From a virus, in IMG/VR virus record IMGVR_UViG_3300034073_005389, positions 297,491-361,490 of that record: DNA of 64,000 bases; one strand, written 5' to 3'. The notes beneath the pieces were generated by a model. That model saw nothing but the letters and a program-made list of their open reading frames with translations. It did not search any database and was not told where the DNA came from. The translations under genes and the position numbers were made by a program. Shown one piece after another: positions 7,370-16,064 of the stretch. The first letter of the stretch is position 1. Each line of letters starts with the position of its first letter.

Positions 7370-8301
7370 TAATTTTTAATATCCTTAAAAAATTGTAACA
7401 AATTTGTTTCGGAAAAGTTTTTACGCTCTGATGAAGTACTAGATACTGCAAAATTTTGCTCTACTGCATCCAAATACATAGTAAATGTTCCATCAGAACC
7501 CATATAAAAAGTATTCCATGCTTCAGATGTAAAATACCTTTTGGCATTTAATTGTTGCAAAGCAAGGTTATCAAAAGATAAAATAATGTTATTATATTTG
7601 AAATATTTAACTAATTGAGTATACCACTCATATTTATTAGCTTCTACTTCTTTATTTTTTAAATAGTAATTTAAACCATTACCATATTTCTTATAGCCAA
7701 GAATTAATACCTTGCACTCTTTATTATTTTGTTGACAAAGTTGATATAATTGATCAATGTCGTCAACATGATTAATTCCCATTATTACATGAAATACTAG
7801 ATGATCAGTTAATGAAATAATAGGTTGAATATCGTTCAGATACTTCGAATCAGAATAAGAAATACCAATACCAAAAACTAAATTATCAGTAATTAATTTT
7901 TCAATTAAAGACTGATAATTTTTAACATGTTTTTGATTAATAGTAATATTAGGAATTAATCCTTGTTTTCTAACATTTTGTAGGAAGCTAATTAGCTTAG
8001 GATGAGCTAATGGATTACCTCCTCCAATTGCTATCTCTACACCAGCCGGTAGAACCGAAAGCTCTAATTCTAACCTCTCTAGGTCAGCATGTTTGCCTTT
8101 TAAATTAGACTTTTCATGGCAAAATGCGCATATAGGATTATCTGATGTTGGTTCGCAATAATTAGTGATCTTTACATCTAAAGATGATGGAAAGTCTACT
8201 GTTAATAGTTCTTGAGAACTATATTCTCTTTCAAGAGAGCCATCTTCAAATAATGTAACAGTAGTATTTCCATTTTGATACTTATGAAGAATTTGGCTCA
8301 T
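7369..8301 (-). CDS. Radical SAM protein
   Basis: Cysteines at 49, 58 and 61 (NYC...PICAFCHEK) give Cx8CxxC, an expanded form of the radical SAM iron-sulfur motif. EIAIGGGNPLAHPKL follows, the usual Gly-rich strand that binds S-adenosylmethionine. About 310 residues, so one TIM-barrel-like domain with little extra. The substrate cannot be told; relatives in phages modify nucleosides or peptides. The ATG at 8301 is preferred to the TTG at 8316. It overlaps the upstream gene by 20 nt. Confidence 0.8.
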   Translation of the reverse strand: MSQILHKYQNGNTTVTLFEDGSLEREYSSQELLTVDFPSSLDVKITNYCEPTSDNPICAFCHEKSNLKGKHADLERLELELSVLPAGVEIAIGGGNPLAHPKLISFLQNVRKQGLIPNITINQKHVKNYQSLIEKLITDNLVFGIGISYSDSKYLNDIQPIISLTDHLVFHVIMGINHVDDIDQLYQLCQQNNKECKVLILGYKKYGNGLNYYLKNKEVEANKYEWYTQLVKYFKYNNIILSFDNLALQQLNAKRYFTSEAWNTFYMGSDGTFTMYLDAVEQNFAVSSTSSERKNFSETNLLQFFKDIKN

Positions 8302-9079
8302 CTTTGATTTTATCAATAGTAAATTTAATATTTTCTATAGAATTTACTTTATAAGTGGGGATTTTATATCCAATAACAAAATCAGCATCATATAAAATAC
8401 AAATGCCATGCTCTATTAAAGAGAAACTATTTAGCTCTTTGCCATCTAAATCTTTAGACTTATTAAAGTTTGGATCAAATATTCTATAGTTAGAATAACT
8501 AATATTTTGATCAGATAACTTATAAGTCATAAGTTTAAGTGATTTTTTAATCTCTGATGTTTCAGGGTATCCTAAAAACTTTGTGACGAGATTTGTATTT
8601 TCTACTTTTAAGAAATGAGTATATTTACTTTCTGGATGATTATAAAATTCACAATCAGCATCTGAATTATCATTTCCAGTATACAGCCAGCAGCTTGGAT
8701 TAAAAATCCAATTTTTAAGAATTTCTTTAGATTGAAAGATTGTTTTTGCCTCACCATCTTCTGACCAAGAAGATTGGTGATCAATATTAGAATCTCTAAG
8801 ATCCCAATAAATATCTTTGGCTCCAGTTTGCTCTTTTAGCACTTCATTTAACATTTCCACTTCTTGTGGATGGTCTTGACAAAAGACGGCTGCATAATTT
8901 GCTTTTGTGGTAGCATCGTTATATTTTTCCCATTCCCAACCAAATAAGCCGCCAGTCAAAGTAATAATACCATTATCTGGTATAATAGAATCGTAAATGC
9001 CGCTAACATTGGACACAATGGAAACAGAATGAGTGCTAGATGAATTAGTTTCAAAAACTTTATTCCTAATATTTTTCAT
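8282..9079 (-). CDS. Conserved 'FETNSSSTHS' protein, 265 aa
   Basis: Starts MKNIRNKVFETNSSSTHSVS, a signature I recall from uncharacterised proteins in many phages and plasmids. The rest is acidic and aromatic with no recognisable catalytic motif. It leads an operon with the radical SAM and SWIM genes, and a joint modification system is conceivable (inference). The tRNA-Tyr lies just upstream. Confidence 0.85.
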   Translation of the reverse strand: MKNIRNKVFETNSSSTHSVSIVSNVSGIYDSIIPDNGIITLTGGLFGWEWEKYNDATTKANYAAVFCQDHPQEVEMLNEVLKEQTGAKDIYWDLRDSNIDHQSSWSEDGEAKTIFQSKEILKNWIFNPSCWLYTGNDNSDADCEFYNHPESKYTHFLKVENTNLVTKFLGYPETSEIKKSLKLMTYKLSDQNISYSNYRIFDPNFNKSKDLDGKELNSFSLIEHGICILYDADFVIGYKIPTYKVNSIENIKFTIDKIKDEPNSS

Positions 9080-9101
9080 ATGTTACCTAATAACAATTTA
9101 G

Positions 9102-9183
9102 TGGGAAGTGATGAATTTGAACCACCGTAGTCTATGACAAAGCGTTTACAGCGCTCCCCCGTTAGCCACTTGGGTAACTTCCC
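9102..9183 (-). tRNA. tRNA-Tyr (GUA)
   Basis: Class II tRNA: acceptor GGGAAGT/ACTTCCC, anticodon stem GAGCG/CGCTT, loop CTGTAAA (GTA), a long variable arm as in bacterial tRNA-Tyr, T loop TTCAAAT and discriminator A. Confidence 0.9.
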
Positions 9184-9248
9184 GAATACAGCATATGCAA
9201 GCTGACATATGCACTATATCTTTAAGGCATATATAGTTTGCCATTAAA

Positions 9249-9377
9249 TCAATAATAATTCTGAGACCTAAAATTCATATACCGCTCTTGCTTTAAGAAT
9301 TTAATCTCATCTTCTAAAATTTTAATTTTTTTCTCTAGCTCTTCTATTTTAGCTAGTAAAATTTTTACATCTTCCAA
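9249..9377 (-). CDS. Small coiled-coil protein, about 42 aa
   Basis: The open frame has strong heptad character (LLAKIEELEKKIKILEDE). The only usable start is TTG at 9377, just past the stop of the previous gene. Coupled translation is possible. Function unknown. Confidence 0.5.
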   Translation of the reverse strand: MEDVKILLAKIEELEKKIKILEDEIKFLKQERYMNFRSQNYY

Positions 9378-9379
9378 AA

Positions 9380-9574
9380 CTAATTTACCATTTTTTTATC
9401 AGATACCAAATGTTCTCCTATAGCATACCCAATATCTGTAAGTTGGTAATATACTGTACCATCTTTAATAAAAGAGCTAACCAAACCATTAGCTAGCATT
9501 TGCTCCATAGCAAGATGAAATTCAGTTAATGATAAATTTAAATCTTCAAAACAAAATGGAGATCGAGGACTCAT
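9380..9574 (-). CDS. Small winged-helix-like protein, 64 aa
   Basis: LTEFHLAMEQMLANGLV followed by a GTVYYQLTDIG hairpin resembles the helix-wing part of a winged-helix domain. It is one base from the next gene upstream. A small DNA-binding regulator is possible but no family is recognised. Confidence 0.7.
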   Translation of the reverse strand: MSPRSPFCFEDLNLSLTEFHLAMEQMLANGLVSSFIKDGTVYYQLTDIGYAIGEHLVSDKKMVN

Positions 9575-9774
9575 TATATTCTCTTTCTATAATTTATTAA
9601 AAATTGTTTGTGATCGTTGCACAAAATTTGACCTGCTTTAATAAATAAAAAAGCATCTGCTTCAGACCAGCCTTTATAAATTAAAGCATCATGTATTGAT
9701 TGTATTGATTCTCCAATCAATATAGCTTGAGACACTATTGATATGATCTCATCAGCACGATCAATGCTGCTCAT
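9574..9774 (-). CDS. Hypothetical helical protein, 66 aa
   Basis: Not recognised. All-helical by eye, with ALIYKGWSEADAFLFIKAG, a UBA-like or helix-hairpin pattern. The start overlaps the stop of the 9771 gene by 4 nt (ATGA), so it belongs to the same operon. Confidence 0.75.
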   Translation of the reverse strand: MSSIDRADEIISIVSQAILIGESIQSIHDALIYKGWSEADAFLFIKAGQILCNDHKQFLINYRKRI

Positions 9775-10202
9775 GGTCTACAGGCGTAGCAAGTATGCTT
9801 TCCGTCATTTGCGTCAGCAACTGCAAATTGATTATAGTTATTACATTTACGGCAAATAGCTCCGCTTTTATTTAAATTAATTTTAATCTGAGAAGAATTA
9901 GAAATTGACATTCCAATTGAATTAGGTTTACTAAGTTTTGTTGGGCAAATAATAAATCTCATTGTGTCTGAGAAATTCATCTCTAATACTGCTTGTTGAT
10001 AATTTCCTGTAGAAATTAAATTTTGAATATTATTTGATACAATAGGATCTAATTTTAAAAAATCTACTTCATTACAGTAGATGGCACAAGCTTGCTGATA
10101 TGCCTCTCTTTCAGAAGAATATATTGGGATAGGGGTAGATTCGTTTTTCCAAACAGAAAACCCCTCATCTTTATAACTGATCTTAATAAGATATTTATTC
10201 AT
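9771..10202 (-). CDS. Protein with C-terminal zinc ribbon, 143 aa
   Basis: The last 30 residues hold CRKCNNYNQF...HTCYACRP, two CxxC knuckles 20 residues apart, a zinc ribbon. The N-terminal body (MNKYLIKISYKDEGF) is beta-rich and unknown. Zinc ribbons at the end of phage proteins commonly mediate nucleic-acid or RNA polymerase contacts. Confidence 0.8.
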   Translation of the reverse strand: MNKYLIKISYKDEGFSVWKNESTPIPIYSSEREAYQQACAIYCNEVDFLKLDPIVSNNIQNLISTGNYQQAVLEMNFSDTMRFIICPTKLSKPNSIGMSISNSSQIKINLNKSGAICRKCNNYNQFAVADANDGKHTCYACRP

Positions 10203-10329
10203 CTACTTTTCCTTTGGGGTAATACATATAACCTATGGCAGATAAATGTAAAATAATAAAAAAATAAAATAAATATTTTATATTATCATTGACAGTAAAA
10301 ACTACCATGGCGCATGTAATCAAATTCAT
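10195..10329 (-). CDS. Small membrane protein, 44 aa
   Basis: An open frame overlapping the start of the zinc-ribbon gene. One strongly hydrophobic segment (YLFYFFIILHLSAIGYMYY). No clear ribosome site, so it may be a chance frame. Confidence 0.4.
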   Translation of the reverse strand: MNLITCAMVVFTVNDNIKYLFYFFIILHLSAIGYMYYPKGKVDE

Positions 10330-10358
10330 AATTAGCGCTGGTAACAAGTTTTCATATT

Positions 10359-10730
10359 TCACTTAAAAACTTCCCATGTTCCATTAGAAAATAAATAAAA
10401 ATAATTCATAACAGAATCAGGAATTTTTTGTTTCATTTCAGAAACTGAAGAATAATTTATAGTTTCATAGATATCGTCTCCTTCTCTTCTATCTCTAGGA
10501 TAAGAGATTACCCAATTAGGAGTAGGACTATGGAAAGAGTGCGGCTCACCAATTTCATGGTTAAGCTCAGAAATTGGTCCTATTTTTATTAAATCTAACA
10601 CCTTATCTAATTTTAGATAAGATTTTTCTAAAATTGATAAGTGGTGCTTAGGATATCCATCCCAATGACAATAAATGCCTTCAATAGAATTGTCTAATTT
10701 AATATAGCCAATAAATGATCTGGTTGACAT
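10359..10730 (-). CDS. Conserved phage protein 'GIYCHWDGYP', 123 aa
   Basis: Begins MSTRSFIGY and contains GIYCHWDGYPKHH, a signature of an uncharacterised family seen in many phages. Trp/His/Asp-rich with no membrane segment. Located just upstream of tRNA-Gly, with AAGGAAAG before the ATG. Function unknown. Confidence 0.85.
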   Translation of the reverse strand: MSTRSFIGYIKLDNSIEGIYCHWDGYPKHHLSILEKSYLKLDKVLDLIKIGPISELNHEIGEPHSFHSPTPNWVISYPRDRREGDDIYETINYSSVSEMKQKIPDSVMNYFYLFSNGTWEVFK

Positions 10731-10743
10731 AACTTTCCTTTAG

Positions 10744-10815
10744 AGCAGGCGACAAGACTTGAACTTGCAACATTTCGGATGGAAACCGAAGGCTCTGCCA
10801 TTGAGCTACGCCTGC
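10744..10815 (-). tRNA. tRNA-Gly (UCC)
   Basis: Acceptor GCAGGCG/CGCCTGC, D arm GCTC/GAGC, anticodon stem TTCGG/CCGAA with loop TTTCCAT (TCC), T loop TTCAAGT and discriminator T. The acceptor and anticodon stems are fully paired. Confidence 0.9.
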
Positions 10816-10865
10816 AAATACTAAAAACAATATATCAAAACTATTAATAGTTGAATATAACTATT

Positions 10866-11354
10866 ATGAAATATAGTGTTCAAACAAGAATAAATTTTTT
10901 ACAAAAATTTGCTAATCAAAAAACATATTCAATTTATTCAGTAGAGCAATGGAAAAATATATTAAAAAGAGTAGCTGGAAATATTAACAACTCTTTTAAA
11001 GATAGCAAGACTCCTCCAGCTACTTTCTGGGAGAGAAACTATCTTACTGGAAAAGAAACACAATATTCTAATTGCATTATTAAATATGCTATTTTTGATA
11101 AAAATGAATTTCCGGCTATAGTTTTTATGTTTCCCAACCCAGACGTTTTTCGCTCTTGCTATTATAGGGCAGGTGATGGTCCTAAAAGAATGTCTTTAGC
11201 TAAGAAGCTGTTAGAAGAAGCTTTGCTTAAAGAAAATCCACCTATACCTGTTTCAGATTTTGAATATGACTTTAGTGGACAAATAAGTGAGGCAAAAGTG
11301 CCAATAAATTATGATATTCTTATTATCTGCCAACCTAAAGGCATTGGCAAATAA
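10866..11354 (+). CDS. Plus-strand protein with shared N-terminal helix, 162 aa
   Basis: The ATG at 10866 is preferred to the TTG at 10851. The N-terminus MKYSVQTRINFLQKFANQ matches an amphipathic leader (..K/RIxxFxKxA..) also found at 20207, 24643, 40421 and 43784. The body (FWERNYLTG...FVFMFPNPDV) is not recognised. Genes with this leader are mostly the rare plus-strand ones, so they may be late virion proteins carrying a targeting or processing peptide (inference). Confidence 0.75.
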   Translation: MKYSVQTRINFLQKFANQKTYSIYSVEQWKNILKRVAGNINNSFKDSKTPPATFWERNYLTGKETQYSNCIIKYAIFDKNEFPAIVFMFPNPDVFRSCYYRAGDGPKRMSLAKKLLEEALLKENPPIPVSDFEYDFSGQISEAKVPINYDILIICQPKGIGK

Positions 11355-11361
11355 TTTGCTT

Positions 11362-11625
11362 TTATGCATAAAAACAAATTCTCGCCGCACCTTGCCGTCT
11401 AGCTTTTAGGATAATATCCTTAATATTTACCGGCACCGCACTTGTTAAGTAATTTTTGATATACCATTCTTCTGTTTCATCCGGGAACAGATGATGAATG
11501 AATTCATAAGTAGATTGATGAACAAAAGATGAATTAATTTCAAGCCAACGATCAAAACTATCAGTTACCATCCCACTGATATTTACTTCAGCCAACTTAG
11601 AAATATCAAAATTAATATCACTCAT
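11362..11625 (-). CDS. Hypothetical protein, 87 aa
   Basis: Not recognised. Starts MSDINFDISKLAEVNISGM. Helical with two Trp residues and a basic C-terminal end. The ATG at 11625 is chosen because the longer frame starts with TTG and lacks a ribosome site. The stop converges on the plus-strand gene at 10866-11354. Confidence 0.75.
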   Translation of the reverse strand: MSDINFDISKLAEVNISGMVTDSFDRWLEINSSFVHQSTYEFIHHLFPDETEEWYIKNYLTSAVPVNIKDIILKARRQGAARICFYA

Positions 11626-11638
11626 ATTATTTTTTATT

Positions 11639-11833
11639 TCATCCTTCTGAACTTTGACACTCTTCAATTTCTTGATCAGCTTTATAATTTAGCCACTCTA
11701 ACCACTGATCTTCTAGATCATGTAGTGATACGAACTCTGTAAAGAGTTGAAGCATAGTATCTTCATTCCAACCAGTCTTTTCAGCAATATCGCTACCAGA
11801 AATATAATCAGGAATCATAGAAATATAATCCAT
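11639..11833 (-). CDS. Hypothetical protein with HTH-like segment, 64 aa
   Basis: ISGSDIAEKTGWNEDTMLQLF looks like a helix-turn-helix, and the remainder is acidic and Trp-rich. No family recognised. It precedes the 11362 gene and is followed upstream by a strong terminator hairpin at 11864-11890. Confidence 0.75.
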   Translation of the reverse strand: MDYISMIPDYISGSDIAEKTGWNEDTMLQLFTEFVSLHDLEDQWLEWLNYKADQEIEECQSSEG

Positions 11834-11863
11834 AGTCTACAAAAATAAAAATTTAAAATAAAA

Positions 11864-11890
11864 TTGGGGCATAGAGTTTCTATGCCCCAA
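11864..11890 (-). terminator. Strong intrinsic terminator
   Basis: TTGGGGCATAG/CTATGCCCCAA stem with a short loop and T-rich tracts on both sides. It ends the 11898-12903 operon. Confidence 0.85.
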
Positions 11891-11897
11891 CCTTTTT

Positions 11898-12143
11898 TCA
11901 CATATGTCGTAAGTGCTCGGACCTCTGAGTCTCTGACATATTATTCCACTCGCACAACCCTTCATAAGTTGCATTTACTTCACGAACAATCTCCCAACCA
12001 TGAGAGACTTCAACCTCTTCTACTTGACCAATATCCTCATTAAAGATTTTGGCAGTATAAACTCTATCTCTCTTTTGCACAACAATCTTATGTACTTTTT
12101 CTCCAGGCTTACTTAGCCTGCCGCTAATTTGACAAACAAACAT
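11898..12143 (-). CDS. Hypothetical protein, 81 aa
   Basis: The start MFVCQISGRLSKPG at 12143 has GAGGAGG nine bases upstream, inside the end of the previous gene. N-terminal CxxxGxxSxPGE, then KIVVQKRDRVY. Resembles short phage proteins of unknown role with a possible beta-barrel. Confidence 0.8.
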   Translation of the reverse strand: MFVCQISGRLSKPGEKVHKIVVQKRDRVYTAKIFNEDIGQVEEVEVSHGWEIVREVNATYEGLCEWNNMSETQRSEHLRHM

Positions 12144-12144
12144 T

Positions 12145-12378
12145 TCAATCATCCTCCTCGTCTCGACGACGACGTTTAGATGGCAATTCAACTCCACTAA
12201 CAAAGTTATGTCTCTCTAAATCATCTCCATAAACAACGTAACTATCATCACCAAACTCTACCACGAAAGCATCTGCGTTCTGCACACGAGAAATAATTTC
12301 TCCAACTTTATTTAAAAGTTGAGACCTTCCAACATGCTTTACTCTATCACCAGGCATAAAATAATACTTATTAAACAT
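12145..12378 (-). CDS. Hypothetical protein with basic/acidic tail, 77 aa
   Basis: The start MFNKYYFMPGDRVKHVG at 12378 sits behind AGGAG. GDRVKHVG...KVGEIISR...DSYVVYGDDLERH is an SH3/KOW-like beta pattern, suggesting RNA or protein binding. Ends KRRRRDEEDD. Function unknown. Confidence 0.8.
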   Translation of the reverse strand: MFNKYYFMPGDRVKHVGRSQLLNKVGEIISRVQNADAFVVEFGDDSYVVYGDDLERHNFVSGVELPSKRRRRDEEDD

Positions 12379-12385
12379 AAATCTC

Positions 12386-12697
12386 CTACTTAAATACTGC
12401 CAGTTTTTCAAACTTAACTTTTTTAAAGCTCAATCCATTTAGCAACCATTGTGAACCAACTTCTACTCTAATAGATGATGGTACGTAAATCGGCTTACCC
12501 CAAGCTCTTTTATAAGCATTGGGGTGCCTAATAATGTCCCCTGATTTATTTGTATGATAGTAACTTTTACCTCGCAATTTAGGAGGTGAATCACCATCAA
12601 CAACTACAATTCGGCAATTATTTCTAGCACCGGCTACTTCTCTTATCCATTTCTTCAATAGTCGAGAAACATCTGTCTTTGCGCTTATTTTTTGCAT
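12386..12697 (-). CDS. Hypothetical basic protein, 103 aa
   Basis: Not recognised. Strongly basic (RLLKKWIREVAGARNN; HPNAYKRAWGKPIYV). Ends in a beta segment. Probably cytoplasmic and nucleic-acid associated. In operon with the genes on both sides. Confidence 0.8.
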   Translation of the reverse strand: MQKISAKTDVSRLLKKWIREVAGARNNCRIVVVDGDSPPKLRGKSYYHTNKSGDIIRHPNAYKRAWGKPIYVPSSIRVEVGSQWLLNGLSFKKVKFEKLAVFK

Positions 12698-12708
12698 AAA
12701 AATTTTTA

Positions 12709-12903
12709 TTAGAACTTGATCTTTGTTTTAGATGCAGTTTGGTTATACAAACCCTTCTTCATATCAAACCAAGTAGTTGCCATGATATCTCCAGCATCTA
12801 CTAGCTTACGAGCAAATTGCTTTAGTGAAAGTCCCTTACCTTCTTTACGCCATCGTAGTTTAAGCTGCTGACCTGTTGTAAATTGCTCTGTTGCATTACT
12901 CAT
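12709..12903 (-). CDS. Small basic helix-turn-helix-like protein, 64 aa
   Basis: LSLKQFARKLVDAGDIMATTWF reads like a helix-turn-helix; the ends are Lys/Thr rich. AAGGAG before the ATG. It is the first gene of the 11.9-12.9 kb operon, so it could be its regulator (inference). Confidence 0.75.
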   Translation of the reverse strand: MSNATEQFTTGQQLKLRWRKEGKGLSLKQFARKLVDAGDIMATTWFDMKKGLYNQTASKTKIKF

Positions 12904-13007
12904 ATTAACTTACTCCTTTTTATACTGATAAAATTATAAGAGCACCACGCCCTTATAAGAGTCTATTTTTTATAAATTACCTGTCAACCAGTCAGAAATT
13001 TTAAAAA

Positions 13008-13757
13008 TTAACTAACAATAAGTTGCTCAATAATTTGAATTGTAAATTCTGGACCAGAAGTCTGAATACACTCCACACCAGTAGAAGTAACCGGATAATC
13101 ATTTCCTCCAGGAAATAAAGCATCTCCCACAAATAACATATCTTCTACAGATAGATGTAGATATCTATCTAATTGTTGAATTCCAAATGCTTTATCAATA
13201 CCCTTCTTAGTTACATCAATAGATGTTGATCCACCAGTTTTAATATCAAACTCTGGTAAAAGTTCAGATATTTCTTTAATCAACACTAGTCTCTTTGAGA
13301 AATTTGGATCCCAACTCTTTTTTATTTCTACTGGTGCTTGTTGACCTAATGCAGAAAAAGTTACCTGAGAACCTCTGTTCTCTAACTTATCTCCCCAAGA
13401 TTCAGCGGGCAACACTACCTTAGTAGTGGAGAATACTTTTTCAAAAGCAGAGTATATTTTAGTAATTTCTTCTAAAGAAAAATTATCAGAATATAATTGC
13501 TCCCATAAATTACCAGTGGGATTACTATAAAAACTAGTTCCAGAAGTTGGAAGTAAAAATAATTTTTTATTTTCTTCATTTGAAGAATTTAAATTAGCTA
13601 GCAGCTGCGTTTGAAACTGATTCCAATTGCCGCCAGAAATAATAGCTACACTAAATTTTTGTAACAGCTTTTTTAAGCTGCTAGCCATAGATGTGCTAAT
13701 AGCTGATTTGCTTTCAGCCAATGTTCCATCTAAATCAAAAATAATTAACTTTTTCAT
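13008..13757 (-). CDS. HAD-superfamily phosphomannomutase/phosphatase
   Basis: HAD IIB enzyme. Motif I is IIFDLDGTLAES with nucleophile Asp8 and Asp10, motif II lies in VAIISGGN, and the C-terminal motif is FVGDALFPGGNDYPV. The 249-residue length and the early Asp match eukaryote-type phosphomannomutases, which interconvert mannose-6-P and mannose-1-P. A phosphatase of the same fold cannot be excluded. Next to a nucleotidylyltransferase gene (4 nt overlap) and 4.5 kb from a phosphomannose-isomerase-like cupin, so a sugar-nucleotide route is likely (inference). Confidence 0.8.
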   Translation of the reverse strand: MKKLIIFDLDGTLAESKSAISTSMASSLKKLLQKFSVAIISGGNWNQFQTQLLANLNSSNEENKKLFLLPTSGTSFYSNPTGNLWEQLYSDNFSLEEITKIYSAFEKVFSTTKVVLPAESWGDKLENRGSQVTFSALGQQAPVEIKKSWDPNFSKRLVLIKEISELLPEFDIKTGGSTSIDVTKKGIDKAFGIQQLDRYLHLSVEDMLFVGDALFPGGNDYPVTSTGVECIQTSGPEFTIQIIEQLIVS

Positions 13758-14149
13758 TTACTTAAAAGCCAAGAAGATGACTGTACTTTTTCTCCTAAAC
13801 CATCTACTATAGATATTCCTAATTGTTTGCAAATTTTAGACTCAGGAATCTCTGACGAAAAACGATCTCCGCCCTTTGCAAAAATATTAGGCTTAATCGC
13901 AGCCAGACTTTCACAAACTGAAGTGTCTTGATCAATAGATAAAAATACTTCATCTACACATTTTAGAGCAGAAACAATAAACATTCTTTCCTGCTCATCC
14001 ATAAATTCTTTAGAATTTTTTAAAGCACGCTGCTTGTCATTATTAATGATAACAATTAAATAATCTCCAAGAGATTTTGCTTTTTGTAAATATTCTACAT
14101 GACCTTTATGTAATGGATTAAAATATCCGCTGGCTGCAACTTTTATCAT
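13754..14149 (-). CDS. Cytidylyltransferase-like nucleotidyltransferase (RfaE-C type)
   Basis: The start MIKVAASGYFNPLHKGH at 14149 carries the HxGH nucleotide-binding motif. KNSKEFMDEQER and IFAKGGDR follow as in the adenylyl/cytidylyltransferase domain of HldE/RfaE. The late SSS (VQSSSWLL) replaces the usual ISST. At 131 residues it is a single domain that activates a sugar- or polyol-phosphate with NTP. Overlaps the HAD gene by 4 nt, which supports a joint pathway. Confidence 0.85.
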   Translation of the reverse strand: MIKVAASGYFNPLHKGHVEYLQKAKSLGDYLIVIINNDKQRALKNSKEFMDEQERMFIVSALKCVDEVFLSIDQDTSVCESLAAIKPNIFAKGGDRFSSEIPESKICKQLGISIVDGLGEKVQSSSWLLSK

Positions 14150-14153
14150 AAAC

Positions 14154-14348
14154 TTACCGCTCCCATGCGGTGCTATATAACATCTTAAGCATTTCTGGAG
14201 TAATAGGTCCGATAGTTGTAGGAGGTCCATTATGTGATGATGGAATCACAATAATATTGTAAGAATCAGTAGATGGATCGTACCTTAGAATTTTGTTAGG
14301 ACTAATTCTTGTAGAAGTAGTCCCGTTAATCTCTTTCCTGATCTCCAT
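14154..14348 (-). CDS. Hypothetical protein, 64 aa
   Basis: The ATG at 14348 (MEIRKEINGT) lies within the end of the previous gene. A short beta-like protein with NGPPTTIGPITPEM. No family recognised. The operon position links it to the nucleotidyltransferase downstream. Confidence 0.7.
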   Translation of the reverse strand: MEIRKEINGTTSTRISPNKILRYDPSTDSYNIIVIPSSHNGPPTTIGPITPEMLKMLYSTAWER

Positions 14349-14586
14349 CTTCTTTGCTTTCATCAAATTTATCAAGTTCTACAGCTAACCAACCTTCTGC
14401 ATTTTCTAATGCTTCGTGAATGGTAGCGCATCCTTTAGTCTGTGGTAAAGATGTATCTCCTTCTACACATCCTACTAGCCACCATTTATTGGTAAAAAGA
14501 TCCTTGACCAAGGACACTTTGTGTGTTGGAGTAACACAAAGAGCCTTGGCTAAGGCAACAATTCTATTGTGAAGAGAATTTGTCAT
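14326..14586 (-). CDS. Hypothetical protein, 86 aa
   Basis: Not recognised. N-terminal helix, then WWLVGCVEGD and an acidic tail (DESKEDGDQERD). Overlaps the helicase stop (ATGA) upstream and the 14154 gene downstream, so it is translationally coupled to both. Confidence 0.8.
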   Translation of the reverse strand: MTNSLHNRIVALAKALCVTPTHKVSLVKDLFTNKWWLVGCVEGDTSLPQTKGCATIHEALENAEGWLAVELDKFDESKEDGDQERD

Positions 14587-16040
14587 TTACCACTCACCAA
14601 GAACAATTCTCTACGAGCCCTTGTATAAGCTACATAAGCCAAATTATTCTCTTCAATTCCTTTACCAACTTTGTAAGTATCTTTCAACATAAAGACTCGA
14701 TCTCTTTCTAGCCCCTTTGCCTTATGAGTAGAAGAAAGAATGACACGATCTTTATCGTCTCCATCCTTAAACAAGTGATTGATATTATCTTTCACTTCAT
14801 CCAAGGTCTTAGCTCCGTCACAAAGAACTCGCAAACATTCTGCCTTGTCAGAAACAATAGAAGAATCTCTACGAATATTTGCCAATCGAGCAACTTCCGT
14901 ATCTTCGTATTCTTCTAGCCAAGAAAGAAATCCAGCAACAGTCTTACTACTTGACTTTTTAATCAAAGAAGAAAGCTGCTGACCCATATCCCGACCTTGA
15001 ATATTAGCAGGAACTCTAGCCTTAAGCAAAGCCAAACACCACTTAATCAGTGGTGCATTAACTCTACTCAAAATAAAATCTCCAGGCTTAACCAAATTTT
15101 CCATCTGATTGACTGGAATCTCAGTTACTGAACCCTCTTCTGCATTAGGGGCAGCTTCAATTTCTGGAACCAGAGTTTGTGCTAGCTCTACAATGTTCTT
15201 AGCACAACGATATGTTACACTAAGAGGCATACGCTTGGAGCCAAGACGTTCTACAATATTGTCAATAGCGTTACTATCTGCTCCCCTGAATGAGTAGATT
15301 GCCTGATTTTTGTCACCAACGGAAATAATACGACCATTATCAGAAACTGAATTAAGCGCCAAATTAATTTGTGCGCTATTCAAATCCTGAGCTTCGTCAA
15401 TAAATACCATTCCGTATTTATCAAGTCTAAGATTCAAAACATTAGGAAGCCAAATCATATCATCAAAATCAACACGACTTGTATCTTTCTTAGTTGCTTC
15501 CATTACCTTGAGAACAGTAGTGGTAAATTGTTCACGAGTATCAGAACAAATATCTACCTGATGACGATCAATAATCTCATCAATTTGTTCAGTAGTATTA
15601 GCCAAATATCCCTTAGCCAAAGAGATTGCCTTAGCAAGATTAGTTCGCAGCTCGTAGTTATCTTCATCGCCACGATCTGCTTTAATATAAGCATCTAGCT
15701 TTTTGCTATCAGGTTGACTAAGCTTAGGAAATGCCCTGCGACAAGCAGCATATCCCAAACCATGCAAAGTCTTTACACTAACTTCAGAAGGCGCACGAGA
15801 TTCCAATTCAGTTTGAATAGACTTATTGAAAGCGCACATAAGGCTATTTTTGTTCTTAGGAACATGATAAAAACCTTCTACAATAGTAGAAGTTTTTCCA
15901 GTTCCTGCAAGAGCATCTACTTGAGTATTTCCATTTCCCTTGGCAATATCAGAAAAAATATCTTGCTGATATACAGACCAATTACGAGTTACTCGATTTT
16001 GCTTAATCGTCTGAGGATTATTAAAACGACGATAAGTCAT
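14583..16040 (-). CDS. SF1 (UvrD/Dda-like) DNA helicase
   Basis: Walker A ALAGTGKTS at 43-51, Walker B FIDEAQD near 213-219, motif III GDKNQAIYSFRGA at 242-254, and C-terminal STHKAKGLE and YVAYTRAR (motifs V-VI). At 485 residues it is a compact superfamily 1A helicase, translocating 3'-5' in known relatives, and likely serves phage replication or recombination. AUG at 16040 follows closely on the small gene upstream. Confidence 0.9.
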   Translation of the reverse strand: MTYRRFNNPQTIKQNRVTRNWSVYQQDIFSDIAKGNGNTQVDALAGTGKTSTIVEGFYHVPKNKNSLMCAFNKSIQTELESRAPSEVSVKTLHGLGYAACRRAFPKLSQPDSKKLDAYIKADRGDEDNYELRTNLAKAISLAKGYLANTTEQIDEIIDRHQVDICSDTREQFTTTVLKVMEATKKDTSRVDFDDMIWLPNVLNLRLDKYGMVFIDEAQDLNSAQINLALNSVSDNGRIISVGDKNQAIYSFRGADSNAIDNIVERLGSKRMPLSVTYRCAKNIVELAQTLVPEIEAAPNAEEGSVTEIPVNQMENLVKPGDFILSRVNAPLIKWCLALLKARVPANIQGRDMGQQLSSLIKKSSSKTVAGFLSWLEEYEDTEVARLANIRRDSSIVSDKAECLRVLCDGAKTLDEVKDNINHLFKDGDDKDRVILSSTHKAKGLERDRVFMLKDTYKVGKGIEENNLAYVAYTRARRELFLVSGK

Positions 16041-16064
16041 ATAATTTTATCTTTATGTAAAAGA